A stretch of 11,307 nt of DNA from NCBI GenBank assembly GCA_022702195.1, contig JAKONB010000079.1, positions 1 through 11,307 of the forward strand. Reading direction: 5' to 3'. Positions 7,466-11,307 of the stretch are shown here, in pieces. Position 1 is the first letter of the stretch. Every line of letters starts with the position of its first letter. The notes under the pieces are model-generated. The model did no database searches, was not told the DNA's origin, and saw nothing but the letters and a program-made list of their open reading frames with translations. A program made the position numbers and the translations under genes. The stretch comes from Beijerinckiaceae bacterium. Its GTDB lineage: Bacteria > Pseudomonadota > Alphaproteobacteria > Rhizobiales > Beijerinckiaceae.

Positions 7466-7752
7466 GAGCGCTTATCTCCGCGAAGGAGCAAGAGCGCGTC
7501 GTCTCTCAGCCGTCTGCGCTCGGATCCTTGTGCAGACGATGGTCATGACATGGGTGGAACGTGAGAGGTTTACAATGCGAACGGGTATGACGATTCGAGC
7601 GAGATCTTGTGCGATATCGTACTTATGAGCGGTTCGGTACCGCACCGGGGTGATTTGATTTGTTTACGCCCGAAATGGTCCGTGCTTATGAATGAAGGGG
7701 ATAAAGCTTGCGCCGTCTTGGTGACAGTTGGCGCTTCCTCTCGGAGCAGTCC
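7466..7752. promoter_or_regulatory. Divergent promoter region of two Crp/Fnr-type regulator genes
   Basis: This 287-bp spacer must carry both promoters. It is clearly A/T-richer between about 7560 and 7710 than the flanking genes. The best operator-like element is TGTGCGATATCGTACT at 7608-7623, a 5-6-5 dyad of the size used by Crp/Fnr proteins (GTGCGATATCGTAC is palindromic except for one G-T pair). I could not assign -10/-35 elements with confidence. Confidence 0.4.
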
Positions 7753-8892
7753 ATGGACCTCGACGCTCAACGGCCCCTCGTGCTGGTTGCCGAGGCCGAT
7801 GCCATGGTTGCCGAAGATGTCAGCGATGCACTGAGGGATGCGGGCTACCGCGTGCTGGGTCCGTTCGCGACCACCGGCGACGCTCTGGCCGCCATGGAGC
7901 AGGAGAGTCCCGCCCTCGCGGTGGTGGATGTGAAGCTCAGGGATGGTTTCTGCACGGCCTTGGGACGCGAATTGCGTCACCGGGACGTCCCGCTCCTGGT
8001 CCATTCCGGTCTGCAACGGGACGAGCCCCGTGCCCTGGGCTTCCAGGACGTGCCCTGGATCAGCAAGCCCGCTCTGCCGCGGGACATCGTCGCGCTGCTC
8101 GACGAACTCTCATCCGCGCTCGCGCCGGCCGCCGCACCCGCCATCGCGAGACTTCAGCCGCCCGAGACCGAACCGAATCCCCTGGTGCGGAAGCTGGAAG
8201 GGTTCGTCACCCTCTCGGAAACAGACCGGGCGCTCCTGGAGCGGATGAGCGCCCATGCCGTCCTCATCGGGCCGCGCACCGACCTGATCCGTGAAGGCGA
8301 CACCCCCGATGGCGTGTTCCTGATCATGAAAGGCATCGCCTGCCGGCACAAGGCCCGGGAGAACGGCGCCCGCCAGATCATGGCCTACCTGTTGCCGGGC
8401 GACCTCTGTGACCTGCACGTGGCGCTTCTGAGCACGATGGACCATTCCATCAGCACGCTCTCTGCGTGCAATGTGATCCGGATCGCGCCGGAAACCGTGG
8501 CGGAGCTCATGCACCACCATCCCCAGATCGCCCGTGGCTTGCGGGTGAGTACGTTGGTCGACGAGGCGACCTTGCGCGAGTGGCTGCTGAACGTCGGCCG
8601 ACGATCGCCGGTGGAGCGGATCGCGCACCTGTTCTGCGAATTGCTGGTCCGTCTCGAGATTGTCGGGCACGCCCGAGAGGGAAGCTACGCGCTTCCGCTC
8701 ACGGCGGTGGAACTGGCCGACACAACGGGGCTCTCGGGCGTCGACATCACCCGCGGCCTGCAGGAGCTCCGGCGGCGGGGGCTGATCGACCTTCAGGACG
8801 GGCGCCTCACGATCCACGATCTCCCCCGGCTGAAGGACCTGGCGGAATTCAGGTCGAATTACTTGCATCTGAAGCAACGGGCCGCGGCATGA
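7753..8892 (+). CDS. Receiver-domain/Crp-Fnr fusion transcriptional regulator
   Basis: From ATG 7753 (GGAG 6 bp upstream) the protein has 379 residues; TTG at 7708 behind AAGGGG would add 15. Residues 8-122 form a response-regulator receiver: phospho-acceptor Asp59 in AVVDVKLRDG, Ser85 in LVHSG and Lys105 in ISKP. The acidic pocket is altered: EAD (Glu14, Ala15, Asp16) stands where ED(E) is usual, so the metal-binding Asp appears replaced by Ala. An Ala/Pro-rich linker (122-143) leads to a Crp/Fnr beta-roll (about 144-265) and a winged helix-turn-helix (about 312-356; LTAVELADTTGLSGVDITRG). Ordinary Crp proteins lack the receiver and are about 230-250 residues. No histidine kinase is nearby, so the partner is unknown. 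The frame is continuous, and the stop overlaps the start of the next gene. Confidence 0.87.
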   Translation: MDLDAQRPLVLVAEADAMVAEDVSDALRDAGYRVLGPFATTGDALAAMEQESPALAVVDVKLRDGFCTALGRELRHRDVPLLVHSGLQRDEPRALGFQDVPWISKPALPRDIVALLDELSSALAPAAAPAIARLQPPETEPNPLVRKLEGFVTLSETDRALLERMSAHAVLIGPRTDLIREGDTPDGVFLIMKGIACRHKARENGARQIMAYLLPGDLCDLHVALLSTMDHSISTLSACNVIRIAPETVAELMHHHPQIARGLRVSTLVDEATLREWLLNVGRRSPVERIAHLFCELLVRLEIVGHAREGSYALPLTAVELADTTGLSGVDITRGLQELRRRGLIDLQDGRLTIHDLPRLKDLAEFRSNYLHLKQRAAA

Positions 8893-9134
8893 AACTCCAG
8901 TTTCAGCCGGTGCAGGTTGCGACGGGCAGCAACGACAGTGACAGCCGTCTGGTGTTCGCGGACGGTTTCCTCGTGGCCGTGCTGGTACGTCTCTCCGATG
9001 ATCACGAGGCGACGGCCGGCCAATGGTACCTCGAGGCCGGCTTCGGGCGCGTGGATGACGCGCATCCGCCGATCTTCGTCGATCTGAACGAGGCACAGGT
9101 CTGGATTGCAGGGCAACTTGCAGCGTCGCGGTAG
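8889..9134 (+). CDS. Small conserved-looking protein of unknown function, coupled to the receiver-Crp gene
   Basis: I do not recognise this 81-residue protein. Its ATG overlaps the stop of the upstream regulator in an ATGA junction, the usual sign of translational coupling, and its codon use resembles the neighbouring genes. It is acidic to neutral, has no signal peptide or membrane segment, and reads like a compact beta-rich domain: RLVFADGFLVAVLVRLSDD, then GQWYLEAGFG, then PPIFVDLNEAQVWIAGQLA ending in a helix. Its last codon and stop lie at the edge of a 21-bp hairpin that should end the transcript. A role connected with the regulator, or as an independent small stress protein, is possible; neither is shown by the sequence. 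Confidence 0.72.
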   Translation: MKLQFQPVQVATGSNDSDSRLVFADGFLVAVLVRLSDDHEATAGQWYLEAGFGRVDDAHPPIFVDLNEAQVWIAGQLAASR

Positions 9135-9174
9135 AGCGCTGTCCGTGATCCCCGGATCACGGACAGCGCTCTAC
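9131..9174 (+). terminator. Strong intrinsic terminator, 21-bp perfect stem
   Basis: The arms 9131-9151 and 9154-9174 are exact reverse complements, followed by CTCTTT. The left arm includes the stop codon of the 81-residue gene (9132-9134). The formal loop is only 2 bases, so the tip must open in RNA. It also forms the left end of a dispersed repeat. Confidence 0.8.
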
Positions 9175-9275
9175 CTCTTTGCTGAGTATCGCATTGTCTC
9201 ACGCCGGACCGGCCACCACTTCGGCGAGAAGGGCTCCTGGGCGCCGTCCGTTCTCCCGGGATCACGCAGACCGCT
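9131..9275 (+). repeat. Dispersed intergenic repeat, copy 2, with inverted ends
   Basis: The segment 9145-9169 and the reverse complement of 9241-9265 agree at 21 of 25 bases (both begin GTGATCCC and contain ACGGAC), so the element has imperfect inverted ends about 120 bp apart. Its core at 9190-9213 matches 6268-6291 in copy 1 at 22 of 24 bases. It contains no gene. It lies between convergent genes, as copy 1 does, and may act as a two-way transcription end. Confidence 0.6.
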
Positions 9276-10166
9276 TCAGGGGAAAATTTTCGCCAGCCGC
9301 ACCTGGACGAAGGTCGATTGCTTCGTTCCATTCTCGACGATGAAATCCTGGCCGATCATGGCCTGGATCTGAAACGTCGGCGCCGGGAAATAGGCGATGC
9401 CGAGACGGCCATACTGCGTCGCCTGCGCGTTCCGGAGTGATGTCTGCTGGAAGACCTGATTGCCGCCGATCCGGCCGCCCAGCCCGCCCCCGACTTCCAG
9501 GGCGGGGGTGATCTTGTACCGCAGGTAGGCCTGCAACTCGAATTGCGGATCCTGAGCAAGCCGCCCGATGCCGCCCAGATTGGATCGGGTGTTGTCCGAG
9601 TAGAAGGCGACATCGCCGACCAGGTCGAGGGACCAGGCGGGATCGAAGTGTTTGACATAAGCCGCCTGGATGATCCCCTGCCAGCGATTGGAGCCGAAGT
9701 TCAAGGGCTTGGTCTCATCGTAGGTGCCGGTGGGCGCGATGAGGTAGGGGGTTATGGCAAAGACGTCCTTGAATGCGGTATCGAGCTGAAACTTGAACGG
9801 GGCCGCCAGAATGAGGTCGCCCACGCCGCCCGGCGATCCGAGGGGCGCCAGCACGCCGCCGGTGGAGATCGCGCCGACCGGGAGAAGGAATTGCGGGTCG
9901 ACCGTCACGCCCGGAGCGACCTCATACACGTGCAGCACGCGGATGATGCCCACATTGGTATCGAGCTTCGCGTCCGACGTCGTCTTGGCTCCACGGACAA
10001 AGGCTTCGTCGCCATGACCATGCTGATAATACAGCAACCCGATCGTCGCTCCGGAGGGAAACTGCTCGTAATCTCCCGGATTGACCTCGATGGCCTCGGC
10101 GCGAAAGCTCACGCATAGGCTGAGAGCGGCCGAGATCAGGCTCAGTCCAACTTTGAACGACATCAT
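9276..10166 (-). CDS. Outer-membrane protein of the MetA-type/phenol-degradation family (Phenol_MetA_deg-like transporter)
   Basis: The 296-residue product has a signal peptide (Lys5, hydrophobic 6-21, probable cleavage after AEA at 25). The mature part begins VNPGDYEQFPSGATIGLLYYQHGHGDEAF, the typical opening of the family annotated as MetA-pathway of phenol degradation or simply transporter. Alternating beta-strand-like segments follow (PQFLLPVG, GVGDLILAAPFKF, ITPYLIAPTGTY, GIIQAAYVKHF, LQAYLRYKITPALEVGGG, ATQYGRLGIAYF), consistent with an outer-membrane barrel. The C-terminus ends KIFP, so the usual final Phe is one residue in. A GAGGGG ribosome site precedes the ATG. An AraC regulator lies 144 bp upstream on the same strand. 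Export or uptake of an aromatic or hydrophobic compound is a family-based guess. Confidence 0.78.
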   Translation of the reverse strand: MMSFKVGLSLISAALSLCVSFRAEAIEVNPGDYEQFPSGATIGLLYYQHGHGDEAFVRGAKTTSDAKLDTNVGIIRVLHVYEVAPGVTVDPQFLLPVGAISTGGVLAPLGSPGGVGDLILAAPFKFQLDTAFKDVFAITPYLIAPTGTYDETKPLNFGSNRWQGIIQAAYVKHFDPAWSLDLVGDVAFYSDNTRSNLGGIGRLAQDPQFELQAYLRYKITPALEVGGGLGGRIGGNQVFQQTSLRNAQATQYGRLGIAYFPAPTFQIQAMIGQDFIVENGTKQSTFVQVRLAKIFP

Positions 10167-10310
10167 GCACCCCTCGCCCCCGGTCCGATGTCAGGGGGAT
10201 CATGAGGGAGAGCATCCGGATTTTCGGCCGGTGGTCGTTATCCGCAAACGGCTTTCGTTGTTCGATTCCTGCGTAAGCCGGGCAAGCCGCCGCGATGCGA
10301 GCCGCAGGGC

Positions 10311-11195
10311 CTATCGCTGGGCGGATACGCGCAACTGGGCCGGGGTCACGCCCATCGCGTTGCGGAACGCGCGGGTGAAGTTCGCCTGGGACGAGAACCC
10401 GGTCGCCGCCGCGATTTCGGCGATCTGGGTGTCCTCGGTCAGCAGCCGGTGCTTGGCGAGATCGAGCCGGCGCCCGCTCACATACTCGTACGGCGTCCGC
10501 CCGGTCGCCGCGCGGAAGCTGCGGGTGAAGTGCGCCACGCTCATGCAGGCGGCGGCCGCGAGGTCGGCGACCGCGAAATCCTCGAACAGGTGGGCCGCGA
10601 TGAAATCCTCCACCCGTTCCAGGCGCCGCCGGTCGAGCGGCTTGTCGGCGCTCTCCTTGCGCCGAACGTTCGCGGCTGAATAGCGCTGTACGAGATGGGC
10701 GGCGAGCGCGACGCCCAGGGATTCGATGAGGAGCCGTCCGGCCGCGGACTCGTCCTCCAGCTCCTCGATGATCCGGCCCGCCACGTGCTCGATGAACGGA
10801 TCCTGCGCGATGACTTCGTAGCGCAGTTCGACCCGGGCCGGATCGATGTCGAGGTCGCGCAGCAGGGTCTCCTCGAACGGGCGGCCCGGCAGGAAGATGT
10901 GCAGGCAATCCACCATCGGATCGGAGATGTTGACGTATTCCTCCTCGATCCCGGCCGGGCAGAGCCAGACCGTGCCGCGATGGCCGTGGGTCTGCTGGCG
11001 CCGGCCGCTGCCGATCCGCTCGACGAAGGTCCGGCCGCGCAACAGGATGGCGATCTCGGTGTCGCGCGGGGTGAGGGCCGGCAATTCGCCGGGCATGTGG
11101 CTCCAGCGCTCGGCATGCAGGTGCGACCAGCGCAGGCGGTTCGACGTGTCGAGCAGCCGTCCGGTCACGTACTTGTCGACCGAATGCCCCAGCAT
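10311..11195 (-). CDS. AraC-family transcriptional regulator
   Basis: I start the protein at ATG 11195 (294 residues), behind GGAGGAAAGGA on the - strand, rather than at an in-frame ATG 20 codons upstream that lacks a ribosome site. The N-terminal half (about 1-170) is a ligand/cupin-like region with RGRTFVERIGSGRR and HGHRGTVWLCPAGIEEEY. The C-terminal half (about 187-290) is the two-helix-turn-helix AraC domain: VEDFIAAHLFEDFAVADLAA, ACMSVAHFTRSFRAATGRTP, YEYVSGRRLDLAKHRLL and IAEIAAATGFSSQANFTRAF. The outer-membrane MetA-type gene lies 144 bp downstream on the same strand and is its most likely target, though the gap would allow a separate promoter. The ligand is unknown. Confidence 0.9.
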   Translation of the reverse strand: MLGHSVDKYVTGRLLDTSNRLRWSHLHAERWSHMPGELPALTPRDTEIAILLRGRTFVERIGSGRRQQTHGHRGTVWLCPAGIEEEYVNISDPMVDCLHIFLPGRPFEETLLRDLDIDPARVELRYEVIAQDPFIEHVAGRIIEELEDESAAGRLLIESLGVALAAHLVQRYSAANVRRKESADKPLDRRRLERVEDFIAAHLFEDFAVADLAAAACMSVAHFTRSFRAATGRTPYEYVSGRRLDLAKHRLLTEDTQIAEIAAATGFSSQANFTRAFRNAMGVTPAQLRVSAQR

Positions 11196-11307
11196 GCCTG
11201 ATCCTTTCCTCCAAAAGCTCGAACGATTCCAATCGACAAGCACATCCCGCGCCAAGGCATCGTCGGCGCGCGGAACGGGAGCGCTCCGCTCCTTCGGGCA
11301 CAGGACC

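Noticed and set aside
7556..7580. GGAAC at 7556 as a -35 element of the general-stress sigma factor EcfG
   Set aside because: The expected CGTT 16-17 bp downstream is absent.
7708..7752. TTG start at 7708 for the receiver-Crp fusion
   Set aside because: AAGGGG is well placed before it, but the ATG at 7753 has its own GGAG site and the added 15 residues do not look like part of a receiver domain. It stays a possible alternative.
9922..11301. Long - strand frame across the AraC gene and the start of the MetA-type gene (459 codons)
   Set aside because: It spans two genes whose own frames have clear signal-peptide and AraC motifs; its protein is arginine-rich and without pattern.
1..11307. tRNA, rRNA, CRISPR array, insertion sequence or prophage genes
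   Set aside because: I looked on both strands and saw no regularly spaced repeats, no transposase or integrase motifs and no tRNA-like cloverleaf.

Overview
The window looks like chromosomal DNA from a Methylobacterium-like alphaproteobacterium (Hyphomicrobiales/Rhizobiales). Base composition is strongly GC-rich. The large porin has the rhizobial N-terminus with the two conserved cysteine segments, and there is a DUF6894-type small protein (MPRYFFHL start) beside a Crp/Fnr regulator. I made this assignment by recognising families; no search was run.

Layout, left to right. (1) 1-1072, + strand: the end of subunit A and all of subunit B of a succinyl-CoA:3-ketoacid CoA-transferase (scoA-scoB). 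(2) 1073-1523: a gene-free spacer, then a 550-residue porin (1524-3176). (3) 3253-5148, - strand: a two-domain QuiC-type 3-dehydroshikimate dehydratase. It converges on the porin across a perfect hairpin and is divergent from a LysR regulator (5264-6154). The 115-bp quiC/lysR spacer holds a good promoter for quiC and a T-N11-A dyad about 64 bp upstream of the predicted quiC start point, the usual position for a LysR-type activator. (4) 6155-6480: a gene-free spacer with a degenerate copy of a dispersed intergenic repeat. (5) 6481-9134: two divergent regulator pairs. The left pair is a Crp/Fnr regulator followed 1 bp later by a DUF6894 protein. The right pair is a fusion of a response-regulator receiver domain to a Crp/Fnr effector/DNA-binding module, followed with ATGA overlap by an unrecognised 81-residue protein. 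(6) 9131-9275: a 21-bp perfect hairpin and a second repeat copy with inverted ends. (7) 9276-11195, - strand: an AraC-family regulator and, downstream of it, a MetA-type outer-membrane protein.

How the genes may work together. QuiC would make protocatechuate from 3-dehydroshikimate, the entry of quinate/shikimate into the beta-ketoadipate route, probably under LysR control. The porin and the MetA-type protein are outer-membrane proteins, the second from a family often found near aromatic-degradation genes. The CoA-transferase reads as the acetoacetate (SCOT) type rather than beta-ketoadipate PcaIJ, so its link to the pathway is not established. The least ordinary part of the window is the receiver-Crp fusion and its mirror-image neighbourhood.
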